Assembly: GCA_002812745.2 (NCBI GenBank)
Contig: NCSJ02000099.1
Span: 1-64,000, forward strand
Direction: 5' to 3'
Source of the DNA: Scytalidium lignicola
Taxonomy: Eukaryota; Ascomycota; Leotiomycetes
Length of the DNA stretch: 64,000 nt
Part shown: positions 36,059-48,055 of the stretch, one piece after another
How positions within the stretch are numbered: position 1 is the first letter of the stretch
Layout of the letters: each line of letters starts with the position of its first letter
Made by a program: the position numbers and the translations under genes
The notes under the pieces: model-generated
Seen by the model: only the letters and a program-made list of their open reading frames with translations
The model's database searches: none
What the model was told of the DNA's origin: nothing

Positions 36059-36731
36059 CTATGAAACGTGGTAAATGTAATCTATGGTTCCTTCTAGTTC
36101 AAAAAGGGCTTGTCCACGGGGCTCGCTGTTGACGAGATCTTCTAGCAGAGCATTGTTGATTGCGTATGGATGCTTGGAAGATCGAATCGCCTTTTCCCAA
36201 TGTTTGGAACGAGCACGGGATAGCTGAGCTATCAAGGACTGACTGTCGTCTGCCTCAGCGGTGTCTTGTGCTCTCGCTCGTGTCGCCTGAAGCAAAGCGG
36301 AGGGAAAGAAGCGTCCAAAATACTTAGTAAGCATTACGTTTGCTGGGTTTCGAGTTAAGGATCCACTCAACTAGTAATATCTCCTGGATGCAGACAATGG
36401 CCATTATTAAGTAGAAATTAATCTTTCATATGCGTTGGCTTGAACGACTGAGGGTGACTGCCTCCCTGTAGCATTAGGTAATAGTAGGAAGGATCTCCAA
36501 TAGCATCTTGGCTCGTGCACGGCCCTGAACCTGTTCAAACCGCAGTGATGGGTTACACAGTACTTTAGGATTGGTGAAAGCAGCCATGCATGGTCCTCTG
36601 CTGTCGTCGGGAACTTCCGTCTCGATTGATATGAAGTAGACTTGAGTGGAACGCTCTCCCCAACATTTTCCCCAACGTTTGACTGGCAGTAAATAGAGAC
36701 AGAGGAGTGTGCCCTGACTTATCCATCCCAA
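36059..36731 (-). pseudogene. Unrecognised protein fragment
   Basis: Two minus-strand open segments (36731-36474 and 36370-36059) have protein-like composition: FISIETEVPDDSRGPCMAAF with SLRFEQVQGRARAKMLLEIL, and LTRNPANVMLTKYFGRFF with ARSKHWEKAIRSSKH. They may be exons of one gene, with a CTAG acceptor near 36369. No clear start exists and I cannot name the family. It may be part of a decayed gene like its left-hand neighbours, or a short unknown gene. Confidence 0.35.
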
Positions 36732-36949
36732 CGTATGTTGATTTCCTTGTGATATGCCATTAGAGTTTCCCCGAATTATCCATCCATCTCAACGTATTTT
36801 GATTTCTTGTGATATGTCAGAGTGCCATCTTTCTCACGCCTTTTCGACATTATAAGATCTTGGATGCCCCCCCATAGTTGCTTCTGAAGAGAAACGAATA
36901 CTGCCCAAAGCTACCATTCCGCTTTCCTTACAGGATGGCTGTGAATTAG

Positions 36950-38719
36950 GGCATCCAAAATCTGTCAGGACTTGTGCGAGCCTTGCAGGCTTTGCCGCAA
37001 AATTTGGCAAATCCCATCGTCCTAGGTACGTTTTTTCCAACCTCCGGTCCCAGTGTACAATCTGATGAAATTTGGCTCAGTGTCTGGTTTCTCGGGCTGG
37101 GGAGAGCCTATCTTTGGTACCGTTAACTACTGGGGTGGTTTTGAAGATATCCCTGCATTTCTTCAAAGTGCGGGTTACATAGTTATAATTGTTAGGATTG
37201 GTCCACTCTCCAGTAATTGGGAGCGCGCATGCGAAGTCTATAGACAACTTAGCTATGGGTTTGTCTGCCGTGTACTGCGCGGATAAGTGCTTATCAAGCA
37301 ACGCTGACAGATATGATGCAGAAATTTCGATGCTCCTGCTACTTTTCCTGCGAGTATGATGGGCATTGACTACGGTCCAACATATCCTGCCAGATATGGA
37401 TATAACATGATTGGCAACACCAAGAGGGCGGTGCTGTATGGCACTCTCCCGGGCGGTTGGGCTTGGAGCGCAGCAAGTCCGGTCCACTTCATCTGTCATT
37501 CCCAGGGAGGGAATACCATTCGCATGCTTATAGAGCTTATGAGTGGCAACCAAAACGCACTTCATCCCCTATATTTCCCTGCACAAAATCGTCAGAATTG
37601 GATAAAGTCTGTTGTCACTTTGGGCACACCCCATAAAGGAACAACAATTACAGACGTTGTCAATGTAAGCCTCGCAAACTGTCACAAGCCCAAATAATAA
37701 ATAGCCACCTCACTAACGGAGAGGTCCTCTAGCAATTATTGCCACAAAATCAGATTGACCTGGTGGCCATCATTGCGCGACTTGTTGCCTCTACCTCCTT
37801 CAAACAACCCCGGTCCTATGATCTTCAGTTAGATCACTGGGATTTCCGCAGGCTCCCCCCAGCCGAGACTTTTCGGCGGATGCTTGCCAGGTTAAGTGGC
37901 GGCGCTGTTTTAAGCTGGTGGCAGGGACCAGGTGGACCTCATCCTCCACATAACGGGTTCTATGATAACAGCATTGATGGCGTGAATCGCCTTAATACCT
38001 TCGCACCCAACCCCTCCCCTACAATCGTTTACTTTACAATGTCATTTGACGCCACAGTGAGATTTCCGGATATCGATCCAACTCCCAGCAATTCAAGGTC
38101 ATTCCCAATAAATCCATTTTTATACCCATTAAGCCTGCTCCTGAACCCGGGAGGCTACCCTTTCGCTGCCTTTTCACGGGGATATTCTCGGGCATTACTC
38201 AGTCCGAGTAGTGTCGATTACGCCAGATGGTTCGTGCAAGTGGTGAATGGCCACCTGGGACGCCTGAGATATTTCAATAGGATCCCTCTCCCTGGTCCAC
38301 GGGTGCCACGGCCTGATATGCTACCGCTTATCATATTGCCAGCCCTCGCCATGGGCGGTTATAATATCCCAACTGTACCTGCCCAAACATCGGCAACGTT
38401 CCAACGAAATGATGGCATCGTGAATACAGCGTCAATGAATGGCCCAAACAACAACCAAGTCTACAACATACAAGGGTTTGCAGGAGCACCGGCCGCCCCT
38501 CAAGCAGGGAGGTACTGGCACATCGGAGTGAACGAGACAATAGACCATGCAGACCAGATAGGAGTGTTCACAGACCCAGCGACGGTAAGTCCATCCCTTG
38601 AAGCGATGACGCACTCAGAAAACAATTGCAGTTCATGCTGATGACCCATATATCATCCTTAGTATCAAGAAGTCGAGCGCATGTACCGGCTATTTGCAGA
38701 GTTGGTGATAAGGATGTAA
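36950..38719 (+). CDS. Lipase, bacterial family I.6-like (Staphylococcus/Geobacillus type), 5' end incomplete
   Basis: This alpha/beta-hydrolase is predicted to hydrolyse acylglycerols. Exons: 36950-37025, 37081-37258, 37322-37664, 37733-38584 and 38663-38719. All joins keep frame, and the last gives YQEVERMYRLFAELVIRM. Landmarks: NPIVLVSGFSGWGEP (oxyanion loop), YWGGFEDIP, the nucleophile elbow CHSQGGNT where the family has GHSQGG, LGTPHKG, and the acid region NDGIVNTASMNGP. The catalytic His region is YWHIGVNETIDHADQIG. Spacing matches the large lipases of Gram-positive bacteria. Upstream, the frame is cut by TAG at 36947-36949, which can serve as an intron acceptor; I found no start or signal peptide. 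It has four introns, so it has long been resident in a fungus. Confidence 0.78.
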
Positions 38720-40327
38720 TCAACTGGGAAATTCGGCTTAGATTGCACCCTGGTCAAGCGGGTGCTCAGAAAACCTTTTCAAGAGGTTGGAAAACGTACA
38801 TTACTCTTCTCCTTAGTGGCGAAGCCGTGAGCCGTGGCCATGATGTTACTTACGGTGATATCTGTTATAAGGTGCACAGGGAGAGTTGTATATGACGAAT
38901 GTATACAAACAAGACATCGCATGTCTGTAGCCATAAGACACTCAACATCTATCTACTTCTCATCGTAGCTCTTGTATTTGAGTGGATTGCGGTGGCCTTG
39001 AACACATGTCGTTTGTTGTCTACCAGAGCACTACTGGCATGTCTCGGGTGGCCGACGACGGGCTGGCAAGTGTCGCATGAACTGAATGCGGAAGGTCTCT
39101 GGCTGGGTGGCCACCTGGATACTGTAGTTATTTGAATCTGCCACTTTGATTCTTCAAGGCGGGAGATGGAAGGTATTGAAAGTACGTTTCCAGCAGCTGA
39201 TATATTATTGCACTTCTATTCAAGGCTGTGGTCAGGTTCAACTCGTTGTAAGGGTCACCTCCTTTAACAAGTCCATCCACTCCACTATTGTGTAAAACAC
39301 TGTCTACTGTTATAAATCTTGTTCTAAGTTTCATGGATGTTAATAAATTATAAAAAATTGCACAAGATTGGTGTGAGGACCCGTCACGTGATTTGCCGAC
39401 CAGTCCACTGAAAGTAGGTTCAGTAGACATGCCGCAAGTAGTGCGTTGTATGCGTACGGTACGGTCAACAACCGGGCACATGTAAGCCACTCGACAAATA
39501 TACGTACAGATAGGGGGTAGATAAATAGCTCAGGAGTGGTGAAGTTGGAAAAGATCAAGATTCAGTTTGTATGTATGTTATCATATAGTTTCTATCTACG
39601 TATTTACAAGTTGCATTCGTACGGAGTTGTGTCGCCGTTGTGACGAACCCCTCCAAGGCTGAAGGCCTGAGGCTGGGCTATACTTGATTCGGTTAGAGCA
39701 AGGCAAAACTCCAGCTAAAAGTGAGGCAATACTCCAACGTTCTGATAACTTTTCGATTTTATGAGCTACGAACTTTAAAATCGAACAAATTTACTATAAC
39801 TTATCGTATAAATATAAAAATGGTATCATTAGAAAGCTAATTTCTTGCTCTACACGTGCATCTAATTTTTATTAAGTTTGGATGCGAATTGATGATGGAA
39901 ATTAGCTTGGAAGGCTAGAAATCGGCTTTCTTACACTTTGCACTCGAATAACTCTGCGACCTAACATCGCACGACCATATAAACTGGATCCTGAGATAGG
40001 CCGGCCAATTCTCCACCGACGCGACAGCAGTCATTCTGCACCAGCTCTTGTCGCCGTCGAGCTATCCGTCCTAGCAATCGGTGTCTCGAGGCAGGGCCGG
40101 CCGAATCCGGTTAGCCGGGTGAGNCCAAACTCCGGGGCACGGGCCGTTAGAAATTATATATTATAAAGTAAGATATATAACAAAACTTATAATTAAACTT
40201 AGTATTAGTTTTAACTTACCTTTATATAAAAATACTTTTAAATTTGTTATAATTTTTTTTTTCNTTTTCTTTTTTTTTTTCTTTTTCTTATTTACTTTTA
40301 TTATTCTTATTTTTGTATATTATAAAT
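38720..40327. other. Intergenic, becoming repeat-like to the right
   Basis: No supported gene. 39640-40140 has a composition and short repeats that suggest an old LTR or other repeat, but I could not find its two ends. 40140-40320 is AT-rich with long T/C tracts and N at about 40124 and 40264. Confidence 0.4.
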
Positions 40328-40599
40328 TGTCAGGGCCTCAGTGTGCTAATCACGTGAAGGGGTGAAAAGGATCGGGGTCTGAGTCCTAGCCGCTCCTTAG
40401 CTGCTGACTCCCGTCTATAAAGAGGGGGTTTTCCCCTTCTCTTTGACAGGAGTCAGAGATCAATCTTGTACTTTTAAGAGATTACCGAGTTTTAAAGCGA
40501 ATCTACACCTAACCAACTGCTATCACACTGCTAGTCTCCTATTATGTTTCAGCCTCCTGGTCTCTCTTCACTCTACGTACGGACAACCCTAACATAAAT
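40323..40599 (+). repeat. Solo LTR with perfect 5-bp target duplication
   Basis: 40328-40594 (267 bases) starts TGTCAGGGCC and ends CCCTAACA, a short imperfect terminal inverted repeat of the TG...CA type. It is flanked by TAAAT at 40323-40327 and 40595-40599. A TATA-like CTATAAAGAGG lies near 40415. No internal retroelement sequence adjoins it, so it is what remains after LTR-LTR recombination. Composition is normal, so it is younger or less mutated than the surrounding repeats. Confidence 0.88.
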
Positions 40600-40726
40600 A
40601 CTAGTATTTTTAAGCTTGTTCTTTATTTTAACTTTGCATTAATAATATACTATACTGCTTAAAACTACTTTGACTAATTGAACTTTTATATTATACAATA
40701 AACACTTGTTAATACTATACACTTAA

Positions 40727-41084
40727 TGTTACAGGTTTTACCATAACACGGTGATTAGTATAAGCCTAAGGCTCGATACACGGCAGAGTGTATATAGAGA
40801 ACCTAACAATCACGTGACATGAGTAGGACCCTGAGGACCCGGGGGGTCCAAGGGGTCCATGGACCTGGGGGACCTGAGGGGTCCAAGAGGTCTAGTTGGA
40901 TTTCATTATCTATATAAGCACACTGTAAGAATATAAGAGTAAACTCCTTGTGTTCAACCTAAATACATTACTAGATCTTACCCTTGATTTAATCACTTGC
41001 TTGTGTGTTACATGTTTCTGTTGTCCTTGAACATCTACCTTACCCTTAACTATCCAGTAACCTGGATAGCATAGTTTTATAACA
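40727..41084 (-). repeat. Solo LTR of the gypsy family seen at the left edge
   Basis: It starts TGTTACAGGTTTTACC and ends TTATAACA on the + strand. Over about 130 bases it matches the reverse complement of 1-128, including CACGTGA and the GGACCCGGGGGGTCC core. By comparison with the left copy, which adjoins the gag-pol remains, its sense is minus. No matching internal region adjoins it. The flanks (CTTAA and AATAA) do not make a clear target duplication. It interrupts, or caps, the 3' part of the Copia element. Confidence 0.65.
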
Positions 41085-44000
41085 AATAAATCATAAAGAA
41101 TTTACTTGACCAGGTTAACCTCATTGAATTAAGAACTTTTAGAACTAATAACTAGAAAATTGTCAATATAAGTATAAATAAAGATACTTAAACATTGATT
41201 AAAGAAGATACTAAGGTCAGATTGAAGAGGAAGAAAGCTAATTTCAGTTAACTTCAAATTAAGCTTTAATTACTAATAATAAGAAGCTTACTTCAGTCTA
41301 TACAAGGACTTCAAAAGAAGAAGAACAAGGTGACCATCATTATTGATATTAGTATATTCAATATCAAGAGCTCAAAGATCTTTAATAGTAAATCTCTTAA
41401 GAAGATCTATATAGATTTCTACGTTGATATTACTATTCAAAAAGGTTATAACAATATCTATTTAATGTATTTGTCAATTACAAACAATAACAACTAATAT
41501 TAATACCTTTTATATTGTTGACTTGACAATATTAACTTAAGTTTAATTATAATCTACTTTATAATATTATTCATATCCTTTAATTATAAACCTAGTTTTA
41601 AAATGTTTAATTTGACAGTTTATATTACACTTAATACAATAGACTTATCAGCCTTTTAAGGTATACTTTCTAAGAGGAAGCTAAGTAAGCTTNAAAAGTT
41701 TTACACTTTACTAAGGACTTAAACTTTATAACCATAATATCTTGTTATTCTTAGGAATATAAAGTATTAAGGGCTTCTTTGTAAGATTTTGGTTTAATAG
41801 GATTATCTGTTACAGTTAGGGCATATCTTAAATTCAAAGTAGAACAAGTTATAAGATAATAGCCATAAGTTATAATAACTGTTGAAGGTTAACTAAGAAT
41901 TTCTCCTTCATCAGGAAAAGCTTTAGAAATGATTAGAGATGGAGAAACAACTAGAGATGGAGATAAAGCCTAAGTGCTTGACTTTACAACTTACAAGTAT
42001 GTAATACAATTCTTTATAAGATTAACATACATAATATTAGAGTTATTAGTGTATCCTAACTTAAGCTTCTTATTCTTTGAGCCTTTTGGATAATCATGAC
42101 TATGTTTGGTAAATATAATTACTTGAGGAAGCTTATCTTCAGACATTTCCTCCTCCTCCTCAGTAGGTTGTACAACTTCCTCAAACATAAAGTTTAACTA
42201 TAAAGGGAGAGTTACATCTTGTAGAGTAAAAGGTGGAGATAGTAGAGAATGTAAGGAATTAGCTTTAATAATAACTTCAATATCTTAAGCTTTGACAACA
42301 AGCTTTTCTAAGTGTAAATTACCCTTTGTAAAGGTAATATAAAAAGTGTAAATTAACTTATAAGTATATAAGAGAACTTAACAACAATAAATCAAGTTAT
42401 TCTTAAAGTTTAATAATATATCCTCTTCAACCTTAAAAGCTATCTTTTAAGAAGTTATACAATGTTCTTTGTTAATATATATAAAAATTTTGAAATCAAC
42501 AACATAAAGATTTGATAGATCAAGTTTACAATTAATATCAAAAGGAAAAACTTATTTTATAAAGGCTTCAAATAGAATGATATCACTTATAAGAGTTCTG
42601 ATTATAAAACAATTGCTAATATATATAACTGATTTGTATACCTTGTTCTAGAATATAAAGGAAATGCTAGTAGTAATCATAATGATACAAGTTCTTGTAA
42701 ATATAAAATGTTCAACTCTCTTAAAAACTCTATTTTGCTATAATATATAAAAAGTAATCTCTTCATGTTAAATACCTTTATAACTACAGAAGATATCAAG
42801 TTTCTCTTTACTAAACTTGTTTTTACTATTAATTTAAATTAATTTAAAAGTGATATTCTACTAATTCTTAAGAAGAGTACAATGTATAACTATAATATTA
42901 TATATACTCTTCTTTTCTTTATAAGTATAACCTTAAGTAATATTAGAATAATCATTTATAATAATAGTAGTATAATAATGTTCATTATAGTTAATAAGTG
43001 TAATTATACATATATCAATATTCAAGACCTCACCAACTTTAGTAGATCTTTTTCTAGGTTGTTAAGAAATATCTTTTTCAGAATAATTATATTCATAAGC
43101 TTTACAAAGGAAAAGATCTTTATCAAAGGCCTTCTTCACTAGCTTAATGTTAATACTAAGAGTAACTTTAATAATGTTCTTAATAACCTCAAGGCTTATA
43201 TATACTAAATGTTGATAAATGATATTTAAACTAAGGATTATTTAATAAGTAAGGAATGTTAAAATAAGTATTGTTAGAATNAAAAGCTAATCTTAAATAA
43301 ATACTAACAAGAGAGGTAATAACAACATTGTATTCAACGTTATTCTTATCAAATACACTAGATAAAATGACATAAGCATTATTATTCTATACAAGGAGTT
43401 TTAAGGCTCTGAAAATATTGACTAGAAATGTAAGTATATATTATACATTAGTAAGTGTTAAGAGGAAAGATGAACCATCTGAACAAATAGTTTCAAGTAT
43501 AACAATGCTTATACTTACAATCAGAGTGAAACCATTACCTGTCTCCATAGGATAAACTTAAGAAGTCTGATTCAAAGGACAAATCGAACACTGTTAACTT
43601 TAACTCTAACACTTGTATTTGTAATCTACTGATTGCATGTAAACATAGAGAAAGCTATAAGATTAGCAATGACCAAGCTAGTAGAGTTAAGGTTAACAAT
43701 GTTGGATTTATCCTTTAAATCAGACTTCTTAAGTTTATTCTCACTTTTCTTCTTCTTCTTCTTGTTAAACTACTTTATCTTATATTCTTTAAGCTTCTTA
43801 AGATGCTTTTGAAAATAATCAGATTCCTTATAATTATTCTTCTTATAATAATTATACTTAATATCCTTAAAGCTTTTTAAATTACTTAAATTAAAATTGT
43901 TCTTATTATATATAATAATATTAGAGAAGTTAATAGTAAAGATAAATTTATCAGTAATATCCTTTATAAGTTGAGTAAGTATAAATAACTTCTTTAATCT

Positions 44001-44522
44001 GTTAGCTAAATGTTAATATTTAACTTAAATAAGATATTTATCCTTAAGACTAGAAATAAAGATAAATTAATAGAAAAGCTTTATGTTATCACTTTTAACA
44101 ACCTTCAAATTAGTTATTATTAATTTGAACATAATAATATATATACTTATAAAGTTAAAGTGATTGTATTTAACAAAGATTAGTTTAGACAAGAACTTTT
44201 ATTATAAATTATAATCTTTTCCTTGATATTAAGCTTTTAAAGTACTTTAAGTAAACTTTGCTATATCATAATCCTTGATTAGTAACATAACCTTATTGTT
44301 GATATTAACATTAAGACATATATAAGTTTTAACATTATCTTTACACTAGGCCTTCTACTTAGGAGTATCTCCTTTAGGAGGTAAAACAATATTACCAATG
44401 TAATCTTCAAGACCTTTAGACTAGAGCAATACCATAAGATAGGAGCTCCAAAGGTTGTAGTTCTCTGAACCCTTGAGTCTTTGGTCCTTAAGAAGAACCA
44501 CAGTTCCAGAATCATCGGCCAT
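41085..44522 (-). mobile_element. RIP-decayed Ty1/Copia retrotransposon, truncated after reverse transcriptase
   Basis: Minus-strand translation ignoring stops gives Copia proteins in order. Gag starts at ATG 44522 (MADDSG, then LKGSENYNLWSSYLMVLL). A Lys-rich gag tail lies near 43750. Integrase traces are at about 42830-42330 (LFEAF, then DLSNLYVVDFKIF). A linker at 42188-41991 is still open (HDYPKGSKNKKLKLGYTNNS). The reverse transcriptase is below 41950 (KPKSYKEALNTLYS, QIHQIDIV, LLLKSLY.LK.A, and YTYID.FLV near 41160-41190). RNase H and the 3' LTR are missing: at 41084 the gypsy solo LTR begins. The density of stops and AT content show RIP. Confidence 0.82.
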
Positions 44523-44644
44523 GCTGAAGGTGATGGCTAGACACATGGATATGGGTAAACAAAGACAAAAAAGGTGCCAATCAACACAATCGACATGAAA
44601 GAAGTAGAGTTAGCCTAATTACATTGCTACCAGAGCGCATAACC

Positions 44645-44819
44645 TGTTGAATTAAGCACAGCAAGAGGTTGTGTAATCAGGGTTACTCAAATATATTGTG
44701 GTGTTGTAGTAACTACATACGTACACAAGTAAAGAGAGCTAACTAGTAGACTACCAAAAAGGGAAGTCACGTGTAATAAACAAGATGGTGCCTAAGGTGA
44801 CACACAGGATATCACAACA
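44645..44819 (-). repeat. Probable 5' LTR of the Copia element
   Basis: On the minus strand the segment begins TGTTGTGATATCC and ends CTTAATTCAACA. It is followed by GGTTATGCGCTCTGGTAGCA, the expected position of the primer-binding site, and then gag after 120 bases. Length is 175 bases. There is no second copy in the window to confirm the ends. Confidence 0.55.
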
Positions 44820-46513
44820 AGGCAAAAAAAAACTAAAACTGAACTCTGCTCGATGATGACAAAGCCTCTTACAGTAGTGAAGGAGGAACAGAACGGAATG
44901 AAATACGCGCATTCTTGGTCTGAATTCACGTCTAGGACATAAATGTTCTTCTTCTACGATTCTTCATCATTCATCATTTTCAAGTTCAACGATAAGACGT
45001 TTTTTTTTACTAGACACCTTTGTCTATCACTAAGCTTCCTTGGTTACTAGCGGCTGTTACTAACTACTTTGCCAAGTGCTTCCCAACGACATAGGGCGCG
45101 TAGAGGTTGTCTGACCCTGACTAATTTTGAACACCCCTTAAACTTCAGCATGGAAGAAGTGTCAGCGAGATATTTAGCCCGTCTATTACCGATTATCACG
45201 ATGGTCATATTTCATCTTAAATCTGTTGTTCCCTCAGCAAAGGTATAGTTACGAAGGATTTAGACGACTTTAAAATAGCTATAAGATCTGAAAATAAATG
45301 ACTAAAGAAATCGAAATGACGTATAAAAGATGTATCGTGGAAAATTCACGTCCGAAATTACCTTGAGGAGGGTCAATCTTCATTGGAGGAATGGGATTCG
45401 AGGTAATCCTCCTAGATGTGTCGGAGCTTTCCCATCCAGACAAAAAGTAGCAGAGCGATAGGTGAAGTGTAAGATTCTAGCCAAAGCAAGGAGAAACAAG
45501 ATAACTTCGATTGCTGTAGAAAAAACCTCAAGCCCCTCAGCAGCAACAGAAGCCAAAAAATGTGAAGGATGACCTTGCGGACTCTTTAAAAGTGCTGTAG
45601 CTTTGGCAAGGCTTCCCCAGGACGCATTTTCTGGTTCAGCTTTCGACTTTGCATAAATCAGATTTTGATAAAGCATCGACTCGTACAGGAAATTTGTTCC
45701 AGGAGGCTTTCGCAAATCATGGGATATAATTACCCTTCCGAAGCAGATCACTCGTTGGGTATCATCTTGTTTCCTGAAAAGGAAGGCCTTGAAAATTTAC
45801 GCCAAACCTCATGGAATCATTAAATCAGCCTTCTGCATATTAGATATTGATTAGGCGGGAACAGCTATGCTGCTGCGAGAGTTGTTGTCTGACGCTACTC
45901 TATGGAATCAAGGGGGAAGCATAATCTACCTAGACCTAGCAAGTAGCAGGGGATCTTCAGGTCACATATTAACTGTAAGGTTTAAAGCTTAACTTTAATC
46001 CCGGCGTATATGGAATATATTGTGCGGTTGGCTGCTTATTGTAAGAGTTGGCATTTACGGCTGAAACATAGCCACCACTGAATTCTAGCAATACGGGTTC
46101 TCCAAGTATAAACTTTGCTGACACATATCACTTATCCATGTTAGAACCATCTTCACCCAAGAGGAGCAACCACGACTATAGATTATTATGTAGAGGAATA
46201 TATCAATATGAGCTTTGATATTGAATTCATTCTAAGCGCCCGTCATCTTTCAATATTAACTTTAGTACTTTAAATTAACACATGCTTAGAATAGAATTAA
46301 TACCTGCTCGAATCCTAAACATGCCTATTCTTAGAATAGATAGATCTGGTTGGTAGGGAATTGATAGAGATTATTATTATTAGAGTAGTCTTCACAGTAT
46401 ATAAAGACAGATCTAATTTTCCAAAATTACAGTTGTCACATTATAATCAATTCTTCCGGTATATCTACAAAATTTCACAAAAACCCCCTTTAAATTAGCT
46501 CCAACAAAACATT
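44820..46513. other. Repeat-flanking region with one possible ORF
   Basis: On the minus strand 45380-45751 has an open frame (KAEPENASWGSLAKATALLK, then a hydrophobic helix IEVILFLLALARIL) with normal composition. It could be an exon of an unknown gene or a remnant; no start, splice partner or family was found. 46200-46400 is AT-rich. Confidence 0.35.
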
Positions 46514-47095
46514 ATGTTGGCTCTACTCTTTATACTAGGCGCCTTAGCTGTATCTGCGATGAAGGAGAGAAGGATGAGAGATCCAGTGGTGTTTTCTGGA
46601 GTGGACAAAGGAACCGTAGCCTCCTACTCATGGACATCAAATGATGGGAATTCCAACTTACAGAAACGACAGTGCTGTGGTTGCGGCGACTGCGTCACAT
46701 CCGTGCAGGGTTTCTCATTTGCTGTTGTCAGATCATTTGAAGATTTATACAATCCGGTTACTGGAGAGCAGGACAGGAACTGCTTCATGGCGGTTTTAGA
46801 TGGCCAGTCACCAGAATGTGCAACGGGGATTCCATACTATAGGACGGAGGGGTCATTGACGGATATGTGCAATGAGCATCTAACAGTGGGTACGATTCCG
46901 GACGTCGGTACGGAGCTGCAAGTAACGGCGTGCGCAACATCTTTGACGGGCGAGATACAAGTAACTCTATCAACATCAGAAGGCGTCTATGCACTATGTT
47001 TGGAAAGCAATGACCATGACTATTGTAATGATAATGGCGATATAGCGTACACTGTGGCATATTACAGTGAACTGTGGTGTGATGTAGTAAGCTAA
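46514..47095 (+). CDS. Small secreted cysteine-rich protein (effector-like candidate)
   Basis: This is a single-exon protein of 193 aa. The N-terminus (MLALLFILGALAVSA) is a good signal peptide. A basic propeptide-like stretch and a Lys-Arg pair (LQKR) follow directly before QCCGCGDC, which would suit Kex2 processing. I count 11 cysteines in the processed part. I recognise no enzyme motif. It stands alone beside the decayed Copia block. Small size, secretion, Cys content and repeat neighbourhood fit candidate effectors of plant-associated fungi, but function is only inferred. It could equally be an antimicrobial or surface protein. The ATG follows a purine-rich context (AACATT). Confidence 0.75.
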   Translation: MLALLFILGALAVSAMKERRMRDPVVFSGVDKGTVASYSWTSNDGNSNLQKRQCCGCGDCVTSVQGFSFAVVRSFEDLYNPVTGEQDRNCFMAVLDGQSPECATGIPYYRTEGSLTDMCNEHLTVGTIPDVGTELQVTACATSLTGEIQVTLSTSEGVYALCLESNDHDYCNDNGDIAYTVAYYSELWCDVVS

Positions 47096-48055
47096 GGGCC
47101 AGGGAAAGGGATGGTTCTTATTTCGTATGAATATGTCAATCGTGTTATTGTTTAAGTTTTGGGCTTCTTTATTTAGTGTTTTTGTTAAATTGTTAGATTT
47201 CTTTTAATTGTTACTAAGAATTGAAAACATTCATTTAGTTTACAGAATAAGATTTCAAAGGTTTTTTTGGTAAAAATAAATTTTCAAGTCAAATATCAAT
47301 AGCTTAATTCTAATAGTTTTACCACTTCATGAAACTGTTTTATTTACTTTTCGTAGGCTGGCTAACTTAGTTCTTTTATCATGGAGGGTTTAGCATGGGC
47401 TCTTTGCATAGCTTGTTAGTCTGTTGCTACTCTTGATTCTCTTACCAATTTATAGCTTAAACTACAATAGTCCTTCTGCATCCTCAACCTTACCTTGTAT
47501 TTTTTTATTGCGTCAAAGGCTACGGATTATAGCCTTCAAAAAGTGAGTTTGAATCATACAATCCCAATTTGCAAGTGGGGACTCATTTCCATTGGGTATT
47601 GGCCAGCTGTGTGAGCAATACCAACAATACCCATGGGCGTACAGCAGGAAACCCCGAGTTTCTCTATAGCTATTTCTCTTGCCCTATGAAAAACAGAGTT
47701 TTACGATTCAGCTTACTACGAGGTCTAATAAATAGGCCAGTTATGATAGGCATATGCCCCATCTTGACCCCGCCCAGTGGCGGATGCGAACTACCAACCA
47801 CAATCAGCGATAGACAAGTACAAGATAACAGTGTGCCACCCCACTGTTGAGGGAGATCGCCAAAGCTGACAAGTATATAGCACTATAATTAAGAAGCACT
47901 GATCTGTGGAGTATCTTCAATTAAATCTTTCTTCAATTATCGGGTGCTGAGGTTGGTGATATATCTGTATATGCTATATCAACTGGAAGTCATAGGACAC
48001 CAGCTCTATCCGTCATACACAAGAATCTAGTCAAGTAATAATCTTACCTCTCAAG
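47096..48055. other. Intergenic
   Basis: About 960 bases, AT-rich at first (3' UTR of the secreted protein), then normal. No gene was recognised; an ORF at 47569-47850 shows no family resemblance. Confidence 0.45.

Noticed and set aside
41230..41700. Apparent plus-strand Copia integrase-like reading (IYIDFYVDITIQKGYN)
   Set aside because: The minus strand gives a better and longer run of reverse transcriptase motifs in order with gag and integrase, so the plus-strand resemblance is accidental.
45380..45751. 123-aa minus-strand ORF as a gene
   Set aside because: Composition is protein-like, but no start, splice sites or family could be supported, so it is mentioned only within the intergenic entry.
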